Shown piece by piece: positions 25,630 through 35,760 of a stretch of DNA of 64,000 nucleotides. Source of the stretch: Pseudomonas fluorescens (GTDB lineage Bacteria; Pseudomonadota; Gammaproteobacteria; Pseudomonadales; Pseudomonadaceae); NCBI RefSeq assembly GCF_000802965.1, contig NZ_JSAK01000031.1, positions 124,001 through 188,000 on the forward strand, written 5' to 3'. How positions within the stretch are numbered: position 1 is the first letter of the stretch; each line of letters opens with the position of its first letter. A program made the translations under genes and the position numbers. The notes under the pieces are model-generated. The model did not search any database, had not been told where the DNA came from, and saw only the letters and a list, made by a program, of their open reading frames with translations.

Positions 25630-25871
25630 GGAAAAAAGCTTCCTGTGTAGCCACTGAAAAAACACAGTGCCTGACGGATCAGACGAAAAAAAGCGCGTGG
25701 ATGTTAACAAACTGTTGCCCATTGGCGCTTAATCGATTCGCCCGCCGGTCGTGCGCCCAATGGTCGCGGCCACCCGAATACACAAACATACAAACGGTTC
25801 TTGCGCGGACACATTGCAGATACATCAGTGCGCTTTGATGGTGGCGTCCAATACCCATAGAGAGCATCGCC

Positions 25872-26072
25872 ATGTTCCGTAAACTCCAGCATGTCGCCCG
25901 TTTCTTCAGCCAGAGCGCACGGTTGATGGTGGGCGTTCCCGATTACGACAACTACGTTGCGCAGAGGGCGATCAATCATCCGGGCGAGCCCGTCATGAGC
26001 TATGAGGCGTTTTTTCGGGAGCGGCAGGAGGCGCGGTTTGGTCGAGGGAAATGTAATACGCGGTGTTGCTGA
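25872..26072 (+). CDS. YbdD/YjiX-family small protein (without CstA)
   Basis: A 66-residue protein whose core, VPDYDNYV and HPGEPVMSYEAFFRERQEARF, matches the YbdD/YjiX (DUF466) family. Members normally follow the pyruvate/peptide transporter gene cstA and are needed for its function. No cstA is present here; the gene stands alone between the Sco and nir regions, followed by a REP doublet. The last residues (CNTRCC) replace the usual short tail. Partner unknown. Confidence 0.85.
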   Translation: MFRKLQHVARFFSQSARLMVGVPDYDNYVAQRAINHPGEPVMSYEAFFRERQEARFGRGKCNTRCC

Positions 26073-26091
26073 ACCCTGAACACCGATAAAC

Positions 26092-26197
26092 CTGTGGCGA
26101 GGGAGCTTGCTCCCGCCGGGTCGCGAAGCGACCCCCTCTTAACCCAAAAGAAGGGTCCTGCTGCGCAGTCCAGCGGGAGCAAGCTCCCTCGCCACAG
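26092..26197. repeat. REP doublet (class C) with nested hairpin
   Basis: Inverted copies of CTGTGGCGAGGGAGCTTGCT (from 26092) and its complement (ending 26197) flank a spacer that holds a second small hairpin, GGGTCGC-gaa-GCGACCC at 26118-26134. This is the common Pseudomonas gagggagcttgctc-type REP. It follows the YbdD gene. Confidence 0.85.
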
Positions 26198-26609
26198 AAT
26201 CCGCGCCGCGCACCACCACATGCACTTTTTAAGCGCCACGCCTGCCAATGTGCACCAGCGCGAAGCGGTTTGCCTGGTTTGAATCAACAGCCGCAAACAT
26301 CGCCCACCTCGTCAGAAACGCCTGTAAACCGCACTCGATACGCACTCTCGCCGGCCTTAAAAAGCACCTTGCGACAAACTGGCACAAACACTGCAATAGA
26401 CCCATCAAGCCCCTCTGAAAAAGAAGGGCAGCCCTCTCGGTCAACGACGATCGACTGGCCGCACAGGTCGTGGGCTACATCGGTGGATCAGGCATAGCCG
26501 TCTGGTTTCAACACCGCAAAAGAACAGGCAAAGACGCCTGGAACCGCAAGGTTTCAGGCGTTTTTTTTTGCTTTTTTTCACCGTGATGGGCTTTGGGCAG
26601 GTGTCGTTT
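26198..26609 (+). promoter_or_regulatory. nirB upstream leader region
   Basis: About 410 bases without a credible gene separate the REP doublet from nirB. Its 3' end carries an intrinsic terminator (26534-26569) placed before, not after, the coding region. This layout is what NasT/NasR (ANTAR) antitermination of assimilatory nitrite/nitrate reductase operons requires. I could not identify the two ANTAR-binding stem-loops with certainty, so control by NasT is inferred. Confidence 0.55.
26534..26569 (+). terminator. Leader terminator upstream of nirB
   Basis: ACGCCTGGAACC (26534-26545), loop GCAA, and GGTTTCAGGCGT (26550-26561) form a 12-bp stem with one G-T pair, followed by an uninterrupted run of nine T. 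It ends 40 bases before the nirB start codon, so readthrough must be regulated. Confidence 0.85.
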
Positions 26610-29171
26610 ATGAATTCCAATGTGGCCACTTTGAACAAGCAGCAAACGCTGATCGTGATCGGCAATGGCATGGTCGGACATCATTGTGTCGAGCAGTTGA
26701 TCGAGCGCGGTGCGCTGGATAGCTATCGACTGCACGTCTTCAGTGAAGAGCCAATGCGTGCCTACGATCGCGTGCATCTGTCCGAATACTTTTCCGGCCG
26801 TGACGCCGAGTCGTTGGCGCTGAGCGATGCGTCGTTATACCAGACCCCCGGCGTGACGCTTCACCTGGGTGTGCCAGTGCTGGAAATCGATCGCGAACGG
26901 CGTCAGGTGATCACCGCGCAGGGTTGCGTTGCTTACGACAAATTGGTCCTGGCCACCGGCTCCTATCCATTTGTGCCGCCGATTGAAGGCGCCGAAGGCG
27001 ATTCGCGTCTGGTGTACCGCACGCTGGAAGACCTCGACGCGATTCGTGCAGCGGCGGCTAATGCCCGGCGCGGTGTGGTGGTCGGCGGTGGACTGCTCGG
27101 ACTCGAAGCCGCCAACGCCCTGAAGAGCCTGGGCCTTGAAGCCCACGTCGTGGAGTTCGCCCCGCGCCTGATGCCGGTGCAACTGGATGATTTGGGTGGC
27201 CTCGCACTCAAGGCACAAATCGAACGTCTGGGCGTTGGCGTGCATCTGTCCCGTGCCACACAATCGATCAGCGCCGGTGAGGAATACCGCTACCGGATGA
27301 ATTTTGCCGGCGACGAATTCCTTGAAACCGACCTGATCGTCTTCTCCGCCGGGATCCGTGCACAAGATGCGCTGGCTCGCCAATGCGCGCTGGAAATCGG
27401 CCCGCGCGGTGGTGTGGTGATCGACGACACCTGCCTGAGCTGCGACCCGAACATCTACGCCATCGGCGAGTGCGCCTCGTGGAATGGCAGCCTGTTCGGC
27501 CTGGTCGCGCCGGGCTATCAGATGGCCCGCAGCGTCGCGGCACGTCTGTGCGATGACGCCGCCGAGCCGTTCCAGGGCGCCGACATGTCGACCAAGCTCA
27601 AACTGCTGGGCGTTGACGTAGGTTCCATCGGCGATGCCCACGCCAACACGCCGGGTGCGCGTAGCTATCAATTAATCGACGAAACCACCGCCAGCTATCG
27701 CCGTCTGGTGGTCGATGCCAGCGGCAAGCAGGTGCTTGGCGCCGTGCTGATCGGCGACAACAGCTATTACGACACGCTGCTGCAATACATGCAGAACGCG
27801 ATTGCCTTGCCGTCTGAACCTGCCGCACTGATCCTGCCGTCCTCGGAAGGCGCGCCGACCCTCGGCCCGGGCGCCTTGCCGGAAGCGGCGACGATCTGCT
27901 CCTGCCACAACGTGACCAAGGGCGCGATCTGCTCGGCCATCGACGGTGGTTGCACCGACCTCGGCCTGCTCAAGTCGCAGACCAAGGCTTGCACCGGTTG
28001 CGGCGGTTGCGCTGGATTACTCAAGCAAGTTTTCGAGCATGAACTGATTGCCCGTGGCGTCAGTGTCGACAAGAGCCTGTGCGAACACTTCGCTTACACC
28101 CGTCAGGAGCTGTATGCGCTGGTGCGGGTGGAAGGGGTGATCACCTTCGAAGAACTGCTGGCCAAACATGGCAAAGGACACACCGGTTGCGATGTGTGCA
28201 AACCGGCGGTGGGCTCGATCCTCGCTTCGTGCTGGAATCAGCCGATCATGGACCCGTCGCTGGTGCCGTTGCAGGACACCAACGACACCTTCATGGCCAA
28301 CATGCAGAAAAACGGCACCTACTCGGTCGTGCCACGGATTCCCGGCGGCGAAATTACTGCTGACAAGTTGATCGCCATCGGCGTGGTAGCGAAGAAATAC
28401 GATCTCTACACCAAAATCACAGGCGGCCAGCGAATCGACCTGTTCGGCGCGCAATTACATGAATTGCCGGACATTTGGAGTGAGCTGATAGAGGCGGGCT
28501 TTGAAACCGGGCACGCCTACGGCAAGTCGACCCGCACAGTGAAGTCTTGCGTCGGCAGCACCTGGTGCCGTTACGGCGTGCAGGACAGCGTGCAAATGGC
28601 CCTGACCATCGAGGACCGCTACAAAGGCCTGCGTTCTCCGCACAAGCTCAAGTTCGCGGTGTCCGGTTGCACCCGTGAATGCGCCGAGGCGCAAAGCAAG
28701 GACGTCGGCGTGATCGCCACCGAGAAGGGCTGGAACCTGTACATCGCCGGCAACGGCGGCATGCGTCCGCGCCACGCCGAACTGTTCGCTACTGACCTTG
28801 ATGATGCGACGCTGATCCGCTACATCGACCGATTCCTGATGTTCTACATCCGCACCGCCGACAAATTGCAGCGCACTTCAGTCTGGCGCGAAAGCCTCGA
28901 AGGCGGCCTTGATTACCTCAAGGACGTGATTATCCACGACAGCCTGGGCCTCGGCGCCGAACTCGAATCGCAGATGCAACTGGTGGTCAATCGCTACGAA
29001 TGCGAGTGGGCCAACGCCCTCAAGGACCCGGAAAAACTCAAGCGCTTCCGCACCTTCGTCAACGATAAACGCCCGGACCCGGACATCCACTTCGTCCAGG
29101 AGCGCGGGCAACGCCGGCCGATCATGGCGGCAGAACTCAACCTGATCCCTGTTACCGAGGAGAGTGTCTGA
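26610..29171 (+). CDS. nirB: Assimilatory NAD(P)H nitrite reductase, large subunit
   Basis: An 853-residue NirB that reduces nitrite to ammonium. In order it has an FAD/NAD oxidoreductase part (GNGMVGHHC at the start, second nucleotide motif VVGGGLLGLEAA), a BFD-like [2Fe-2S] domain with C-x-C and C-x2-C (TICSCHN, CTGCGGC), a ferredoxin-like half domain and the siroheme/4Fe-4S site (CVGSTWC and SGCTREC). The ATG at 26610 gives the usual family length. The stop overlaps the nirD start. Expression is probably set by nitrogen supply through the leader terminator. Confidence 0.97.
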   Translation: MNSNVATLNKQQTLIVIGNGMVGHHCVEQLIERGALDSYRLHVFSEEPMRAYDRVHLSEYFSGRDAESLALSDASLYQTPGVTLHLGVPVLEIDRERRQVITAQGCVAYDKLVLATGSYPFVPPIEGAEGDSRLVYRTLEDLDAIRAAAANARRGVVVGGGLLGLEAANALKSLGLEAHVVEFAPRLMPVQLDDLGGLALKAQIERLGVGVHLSRATQSISAGEEYRYRMNFAGDEFLETDLIVFSAGIRAQDALARQCALEIGPRGGVVIDDTCLSCDPNIYAIGECASWNGSLFGLVAPGYQMARSVAARLCDDAAEPFQGADMSTKLKLLGVDVGSIGDAHANTPGARSYQLIDETTASYRRLVVDASGKQVLGAVLIGDNSYYDTLLQYMQNAIALPSEPAALILPSSEGAPTLGPGALPEAATICSCHNVTKGAICSAIDGGCTDLGLLKSQTKACTGCGGCAGLLKQVFEHELIARGVSVDKSLCEHFAYTRQELYALVRVEGVITFEELLAKHGKGHTGCDVCKPAVGSILASCWNQPIMDPSLVPLQDTNDTFMANMQKNGTYSVVPRIPGGEITADKLIAIGVVAKKYDLYTKITGGQRIDLFGAQLHELPDIWSELIEAGFETGHAYGKSTRTVKSCVGSTWCRYGVQDSVQMALTIEDRYKGLRSPHKLKFAVSGCTRECAEAQSKDVGVIATEKGWNLYIAGNGGMRPRHAELFATDLDDATLIRYIDRFLMFYIRTADKLQRTSVWRESLEGGLDYLKDVIIHDSLGLGAELESQMQLVVNRYECEWANALKDPEKLKRFRTFVNDKRPDPDIHFVQERGQRRPIMAAELNLIPVTEESV

Positions 29172-29545
29172 TGACTCAGTCCAATACCCAACGCGTTGAA
29201 ACCGCTGCGTCTGCCAATTGGCAATCGGTGTGCAGTGAGCAGGATCTGGTGAACGACTCCGGTGTGGTGGTCTGGCTGGACGGTGCCCAAGTGGCTCTGT
29301 TCTACCTGCCGGGCATGGCGGGGAAAACCCTTTACGCCATCGACAACCACGACCCGCAATCCGGGGCCAATGTCATCGGTCGCGGCCTGGTTGGCAGTAT
29401 CAAGGGTGATCTGGTCGTCGCGTCGCCGATCTACAAACAGCATTTTCGTCTTGAAGACGGCAGTTGTCTGGAATACCCGCAACAGCGTTTGCGCGTCTGG
29501 CCAGTGCGGCTGAACGAAGGGCTGGTGGAAGTCGGAGTGGCCTGA
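29171..29545 (+). CDS. nirD: Nitrite reductase small subunit
   Basis: A 124-residue NirD with a Rieske-like beta fold but without the C-x-H/C-x2-H cluster ligands (the positions read IDNHDP and IYKQHF), as is normal for bacterial NirD. It is required with NirB for NADH-dependent nitrite reduction. TGATG at 29169-29173 makes its start overlap the nirB stop, so the two are translated together. Confidence 0.95.
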   Translation: MTQSNTQRVETAASANWQSVCSEQDLVNDSGVVVWLDGAQVALFYLPGMAGKTLYAIDNHDPQSGANVIGRGLVGSIKGDLVVASPIYKQHFRLEDGSCLEYPQQRLRVWPVRLNEGLVEVGVA

Positions 29546-29570
29546 GCGCCATTCAGATCAGGAGACGGAC

Positions 29571-30011
29571 ATGAAGACAGCCGCACAGTTGCTCAAGCTC
29601 AAGGTCGTGGAAAACCAGCAGGTGCACAGCATCGGCCCGGACGCCATGGTGCTGGACGCCGTGAAGAAAATGGCCGAAAAGAACGTCGGCGCTCTGCCGG
29701 TGATCGAAAAAGGTGAAGTCGTCGGGGTGATCAGCGAGCGCGACTATGCGCGCAAGGTGGTTCTGCTCGGTCGTTCGTCCGTCGGCACGCCGGTCCGGGC
29801 GATCATGAGCTCGCCGGTGGTCACGGCCGACAGCCAACAGAGCATCGAGCATTGCATGGCCGTCATGACAGACAGCCATTTGCGTCACTTGCCCGTGGTG
29901 GAAAATGGCGAGCTGATCGGTCTGCTATCGATCGGCGATCTGGTCAAGGAGGCCATTGTCGAGCAGGCGGACCTGATTCGGCAGTTTGAACATTACATTC
30001 GCGGCCACTGA
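29571..30011 (+). CDS. Twin CBS-domain protein
   Basis: A 146-residue protein consisting of two CBS motifs (about 10-65 and 75-130) and nothing else. The segments VGALPVIEKGEVVGVISERDYARK and LRHLPVVENGELIGLLSIGD show the paired pattern, written here as separate motifs: VGALPVIEKG and LRHLPVVENG. Such proteins sense adenine nucleotides. AGGAGACGG precedes the ATG. It follows nirD by 25 bases and shares its terminator, so it may be cotranscribed, though relatives occur elsewhere in Pseudomonas. Confidence 0.88.
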   Translation: MKTAAQLLKLKVVENQQVHSIGPDAMVLDAVKKMAEKNVGALPVIEKGEVVGVISERDYARKVVLLGRSSVGTPVRAIMSSPVVTADSQQSIEHCMAVMTDSHLRHLPVVENGELIGLLSIGDLVKEAIVEQADLIRQFEHYIRGH

Positions 30012-30037
30012 AACCAGCGGGTGTATCAGCGCAACAC

Positions 30038-30084
30038 AAAAGGGGACGGGTCGGCGGGTAGACGCCGATTTCGTCCCCTTTTTT
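30038..30084. terminator. Bidirectional terminator
   Basis: AAAAGGGGACG (30038-30048) pairs with CGTCCCCTTTT (30072-30082), and an inner stem TCGGCG/CGCCGA sits in the loop. A and T tracts flank both sides, so it can end both the nirBD/CBS transcript and the convergent SnoaL-like gene. Confidence 0.88.
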
Positions 30085-30101
30085 CAAAGCTTATCTAAAC
30101 A

Positions 30102-30533
30102 TCAGAATTTAAACGCCTGGCGTCCTACCAACAGCCATTTTCCATCTTGTTTTTGCCAGATCTGAAAGTTCTCGATTTCTGTCGGGACCACTTCGGCGCC
30201 CTTGAGCGCCTGGGCCGAGAAATGGTGGCGGACCAGCGCGACATCACCGGAAACGGTGATGGTCTGGTTCTGCATTTCGAGGGTCTTGAATGCGCTTTTG
30301 CCGGTCTCGATATCGGCGATGAAGTCTTTCTTGTCCTGGATCTTGCCGCTGGAATGCCCGTAGGTGAGGTTGTCGGCGGTCAATGCGTTCAGTTCAGAAA
30401 TGTCCTTGTGCAACATCGCCTGGGTCAAGTGGTCGACGGCTTGCGCTACGTCCTTGTCAGTGGAAGCAGGGGTAGCGATAACGTAGCCGCTGAACAGGCA
30501 CAGAAAACCAATCAGCACTTTTGCTTTTTTCAT
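30102..30533 (-). CDS. Secreted SnoaL/NTF2-like (DUF4440-type) protein
   Basis: A 143-residue protein with a signal peptide (about 1-20) and an NTF2-like domain: the helix-rich start with LTQAMLHKDISELNAL, then a central LTYGHSSGK and a C-terminal VGRQAFKF strand pair. The fold is used for many enzymes and binding proteins, so no function can be stated. The ATG at 30533 has AAGGAAA upstream. It lies between two transcription units and ends at the shared terminator. Confidence 0.8.
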   Translation of the reverse strand: MKKAKVLIGFLCLFSGYVIATPASTDKDVAQAVDHLTQAMLHKDISELNALTADNLTYGHSSGKIQDKKDFIADIETGKSAFKTLEMQNQTITVSGDVALVRHHFSAQALKGAEVVPTEIENFQIWQKQDGKWLLVGRQAFKF

Positions 30534-30708
30534 GATGTTTCCTTGTTGTTGTGGGTGAACGGATCGATGAAGACGAAATGACTTATCGGTCATCGTACAA
30601 CCTAGCATGTGACCAAGGAAAAAAGCGAACTTGCGCGACGGCTTTATCTCGAAGGTAATAGTCCGTACGTGTTTAATTCAAGGCGCCCCGTTTCGAGGAA
30701 CTCGACTC

Positions 30709-31383
30709 ATGCAGCCCAAGGAACATCCGCGATACGAATTGACGCTGCTGATTCTCTTCATGCTCATCGTCATTGTCTTGGGCTATTCGCCACGCAGCCG
30801 AGTGGATTGGGCGCTGGAAAACCTGTTGGCGCTGTTACTGGTCGGGACATTGGTGGCCGTTTCTCGTCGATTTCGCCTGTCTGCGCCATCCATCACGCTG
30901 GTGTTTGTGTTCTTGTGTATTCATGAGTTGGGCGCTCATTACACCTATTCCCTGGTGCCATACGATCGTTGGTGTTCGACGCTGACCGGTGTCAGTTTCG
31001 ACAAAAGCTTTGGCCTGCACCGCAACCACTACGACCGGTTGGTCCACTTGAGTTACGGCTTGTTGATGGCCTATCCGATCCGGGAAGTGCTGCTGCGGCT
31101 GACACCGTTGCGGGGGCGCTGGCTGTTTTTCATGGCGTTGAACATCGTTCTGTCGACCTCGGCCATCTACGAACTGGTGGAGTGGGTCGGCGGGGCCTAC
31201 CTCGGTGATGACACGGCAAAAGCCTTCGTCGGCGCGCAAAATGACCCTTGGGATTCGCAAAAGGACATGGCACTCGCCGTCGCCGGCGCATTCGTCAGCC
31301 TGCTAATGGTTTCCCTGCGTCATACGCCAGAGAAAGCGGCGCTACCTACCGCGTGTCGAAAAAACAACAATCAGTGGGAGTGA
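30709..31383 (+). CDS. DUF2238/YjdF-family membrane protein
   Basis: A 224-residue inner-membrane protein with about six hydrophobic helices. The family motif region HELGAHYTYSLVPYD and the loop NHYDRLVHLSYG are both present, placing it with YjdF-type proteins of unknown role. GAGGAA at 30694-30699 selects ATG 30709. It is convergent with ilvD (17 bases apart) without an evident terminator. Confidence 0.85.
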   Translation: MQPKEHPRYELTLLILFMLIVIVLGYSPRSRVDWALENLLALLLVGTLVAVSRRFRLSAPSITLVFVFLCIHELGAHYTYSLVPYDRWCSTLTGVSFDKSFGLHRNHYDRLVHLSYGLLMAYPIREVLLRLTPLRGRWLFFMALNIVLSTSAIYELVEWVGGAYLGDDTAKAFVGAQNDPWDSQKDMALAVAGAFVSLLMVSLRHTPEKAALPTACRKNNNQWE

Positions 31384-31400
31384 TCCTACAGGTCGTGTGA

Positions 31401-33083
<1,683 letters not shown>

Positions 33084-33141
33084 GACTACTCCTCACAGAC
33101 TCAATTGAAGACCTCTGAGTATAGTCGCGCGTCCGCGAGAA

Positions 33142-33229
33142 CCTGTACGAGCCGGATTGCTGGCGAATGCGGACTTTAACGTTGCATCGCCATTGAAAAC
33201 ACCATCGCCAGCAAGCCGGCTCCTACAGG
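33142..33229. repeat. REP doublet (class A, one decayed arm)
   Basis: The right arm is a clean class A REP (ATCGCCAGCAAGCCGGCTCC to 33229); the left arm (from 33142) has several substitutions relative to it. It lies between the divergent ilvD and mqo genes, just upstream of ilvD. Confidence 0.8.
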
Positions 33230-33587
33230 TTCGAGCGTGAATTGCGGATCGGGTGACCGACGCGCATCCGGACCAGCCAGTCGTGAACAGACGCGCGGGT
33301 TTGCCTTGACGTGATATTCTTCGCCCAACTTGGTTTGACCTATTCAGTTTTCCTGTCCTTGAGACGGGTGAACAGAATCACTGTCGCTCCAGTAGCTGAA
33401 GCCAAAAAAGATAAAAAGTCAGTTCAGTAGGGACATATAACTGGGGTCGACGCAGTCAGTCGGCCTTGCGTGCCCACCCTCCAGATGTCATGTGCGAGAA
33501 CCCACGGCAGCCTGCCTGAATGCCGTGAACAAGGGGCTCGTGAGTGAAGATGGAAGGGCGGATGGCGTTTTATCTTAGGTGCTACAG
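33230..33587 (+). promoter_or_regulatory. mqo upstream region
   Basis: About 360 bases without a credible gene lie between the REP doublet and mqo. The region is richer in A and T than its surroundings near 33340-33430, as expected for promoters, but I did not assign -35/-10 elements. TAGGTG lies ten bases before the mqo ATG. Confidence 0.4.
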
Positions 33588-35234
33588 ATGTTTAAGAAAG
33601 TGAACACGGCCCTGCTGGGGCTGGCCTTGTCGTTGGGGATGACGACAGCCCAGGCCGAAGAAGCCAAGAAAGTCGACGTGCTGTTGATCGGCGGCGGCAT
33701 CATGAGCGCGACCCTCGGCGTCTGGCTCAATGAGCTGGAACCCGGCACCTCGATGGAAATGATCGAGCGCCTCGACGGCGTCGCCCTGGAAAGCTCCAAC
33801 GGCTGGAACAACGCCGGTACCGGTCACTCTGCCCTGGCCGAGTTGAACTACACCCCGGAAGACGACAAGGGCAACGTGTCGATCCCGAAAGCCGTTGAAA
33901 TCAACGAAGCTTTCCAGATCTCCCGTCAGTTCTGGGCCTGGCAGGTTCAGCAAGGCGTGCTGAAGAACCCGCGTTCGTTCATCAACTCCACGCCGCACAT
34001 GAGCTTTGTGTGGGGCGATGACAACATCAAGTTCCTGAAAAAGCGCTACGAAGCCCTGCAAGCGAGCCCGCTGTTCGCCGGCATGCAGTACTCCGAAGAC
34101 CCGGCTGTGATCAAGAAGTGGGTACCGCTGATGATGGAAGGGCGTGACCCGAACCAGAAAATCGCGGCCACCTGGTCGCCGATCGGCACCGACGTGAACT
34201 TCGGCGAGATCACTCGCCAGTTCGTTGCGCACCTGCAAACCACGCCGAAATTCGACTTGAAGCTGTCCAGCGAAGTGCAGGACATCACCAAGAACGCAGA
34301 CGGCAGCTGGCGTGTCAGCTACAAAAACCTGAAAGACGGCAGCAAATCCGAAACCGACGCCAAGTTTGTGTTCATCGGCGCCGGCGGCGGTGCCCTGCAC
34401 CTGCTGCAGAAGTCCGGCATTCCTGAAGCCAAGGAATACGCAGGCTTCCCGGTAGGCGGCTCGTTCCTCGTGACCGAAAACCCGACCATCGCCGAGCAAC
34501 ACCTGGCCAAGGCCTACGGTAAAGCTTCGGTGGGCGCACCGCCGATGTCGGTTCCGCACCTGGACACTCGCGTGCTGGACGGCAAGCGCGTGATCCTGTT
34601 TGGCCCATTCGCGACTTTCAGCACCAAGTTCCTGAAAGAAGGTTCGTACCTGGACCTGCTGACCACCACCACCACGCACAACGTGTGGCCGATGACCAAG
34701 GTTGGCATCAAGGAATATCCACTGGTCGAGTACCTTGCCGGCCAACTGATGCTGTCTGACGAAGACCGCCTCAACGCGCTGAAAGAGTACTTCCCGAACG
34801 CCAAAGCGGAAGACTGGCGTCTGTGGCAAGCAGGCCAGCGTGTGCAGATCATCAAGCGTGATGAAGCTGCCGGTGGCGTGCTGAAACTGGGCACCGAAAT
34901 CGTCGCTTCGCAAGACGGCAGCATCGCCGGTCTGCTGGGCGCATCGCCAGGCGCGTCGACCGCTGCACCGATCATGCTGACCGTGCTGCAGAAAGTGTTC
35001 AAGGACAAGGTCGCGACCCCTGCGTGGCAGGAAAAGCTGCACCAGATCGTTCCTAGCTATGGCACTCAGTTGAACAACGATCCGGCGAAAGTCGCTGAAG
35101 AATGGGCCTACACCGCCAAGGTGCTGGAACTGACTCCGCCGCCGGTGATTGGCGAGATGGTGGCTCCGGCTGCTGCTCCGGCCGAGAAGCCGAAGGCAGT
35201 GAAAGAGAGCCCTGCGGCTGATATGGCTCTTTAA
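33588..35234 (+). CDS. mqo: Malate:quinone oxidoreductase with N-terminal signal peptide
   Basis: A 548-residue FAD enzyme oxidising malate to oxaloacetate with quinone. The dinucleotide motif is LLIGGGIMSATLG and the NGWNNAGTGHSALAELNY stretch is typical of Mqo. Unusually for the family it begins with a Sec-like signal (MFKKVNTALLGLALSLG, then AQA) so the FAD domain starts near residue 30, and it ends in an Ala/Pro/Lys-rich tail. Similar signal-bearing Mqo copies are known to me from other Pseudomonas. ATG 33588 is preferred to GTG 33579. A strong terminator follows. Confidence 0.94.
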   Translation: MFKKVNTALLGLALSLGMTTAQAEEAKKVDVLLIGGGIMSATLGVWLNELEPGTSMEMIERLDGVALESSNGWNNAGTGHSALAELNYTPEDDKGNVSIPKAVEINEAFQISRQFWAWQVQQGVLKNPRSFINSTPHMSFVWGDDNIKFLKKRYEALQASPLFAGMQYSEDPAVIKKWVPLMMEGRDPNQKIAATWSPIGTDVNFGEITRQFVAHLQTTPKFDLKLSSEVQDITKNADGSWRVSYKNLKDGSKSETDAKFVFIGAGGGALHLLQKSGIPEAKEYAGFPVGGSFLVTENPTIAEQHLAKAYGKASVGAPPMSVPHLDTRVLDGKRVILFGPFATFSTKFLKEGSYLDLLTTTTTHNVWPMTKVGIKEYPLVEYLAGQLMLSDEDRLNALKEYFPNAKAEDWRLWQAGQRVQIIKRDEAAGGVLKLGTEIVASQDGSIAGLLGASPGASTAAPIMLTVLQKVFKDKVATPAWQEKLHQIVPSYGTQLNNDPAKVAEEWAYTAKVLELTPPPVIGEMVAPAAAPAEKPKAVKESPAADMAL

Positions 35235-35293
35235 TCTGGCTGCCCCACCTGTACGGCTGGGGCATCAGGACTAGCTGATCCGCGATAAAAAAT

Positions 35294-35329
35294 GCCCGCT
35301 GAACCGGTAACGGTCAGCGGGCTTTTTTT
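35294..35329 (+). terminator. Intrinsic terminator after mqo
   Basis: GCCCGCTGaACCG and CGGTcAGCGGGC form a stem over 35294-35322 with a short GTAA loop, followed by seven T. It lies 60 bases after the mqo stop. Confidence 0.92.
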
Positions 35330-35366
35330 GGTCCGTTTATCTCGGCAATCACAGATAACGCCACAC

Positions 35367-35466
35367 CTGTAGGAGCCGGCTTGCTGGCGATGGTCGTTAA
35401 CGATAACGCGTGCGGTCTGGATTCACTCGGCGCACTTGAATCCATCGCCAGCAAGCCGGCTCCTAC
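35367..35466. repeat. REP doublet (class A)
   Basis: Inverted copies of CTGTAGGAGCCGGCTTGCTG (left) and its complement ending CGGCTCCTAC (right) surround a unique spacer of about 50 bases. It follows the mqo terminator. The rest of the gap, 35467-35631, shows nothing recognisable except the ribosome-binding site of the next small gene. Confidence 0.88.
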
Positions 35467-35631
35467 GGTTCTGCATGGATTTGCGTGACTTATCCCCGGG
35501 GGGATTTGATCTGATCCGTATTTTCCAGCGCTTTCTGCATCTGTAATGCACACAGCCTGAGCCTCACAATACCGGCACGGTCCGCAGTCGCAACAGCGCT
35601 TGCACCGCACCTTCAAACTGTAGGAGGCCTT

Positions 35632-35715
35632 ATGGGCAAGATGGCGATTTTTCTGGGTGGCTTTCTGGTGCTGACTATTTTGATCGGGGTGCTTGCGACC
35701 ATTTCGCCGACCTGA
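35632..35715 (+). CDS. 27-residue single-span membrane peptide
   Basis: A short frame starts at ATG 35632 behind a near-perfect ribosome-binding site (TAGGAGG, 35621-35627) and ends at TGA 35713-35715. The product begins MGKMAIFLGG and continues as one hydrophobic helix of about 18 residues, ending ATISPT. The strong Shine-Dalgarno, full codon-bias fit and position 45 bases before the next gene argue for a real small membrane protein, too short for routine gene finders. Function unknown. Confidence 0.7.
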   Translation: MGKMAIFLGGFLVLTILIGVLATISPT

Positions 35716-35760
35716 GGTATTGTCAGTCCTTTGGATCAGATCGATTACAAAGGGACGAAC

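Noticed and set aside
33582..35042. 486-codon minus-strand frame over mqo
   Set aside because: Shadow of the Mqo gene; composition is His/Gln/Arg/Val-rich and without motif.
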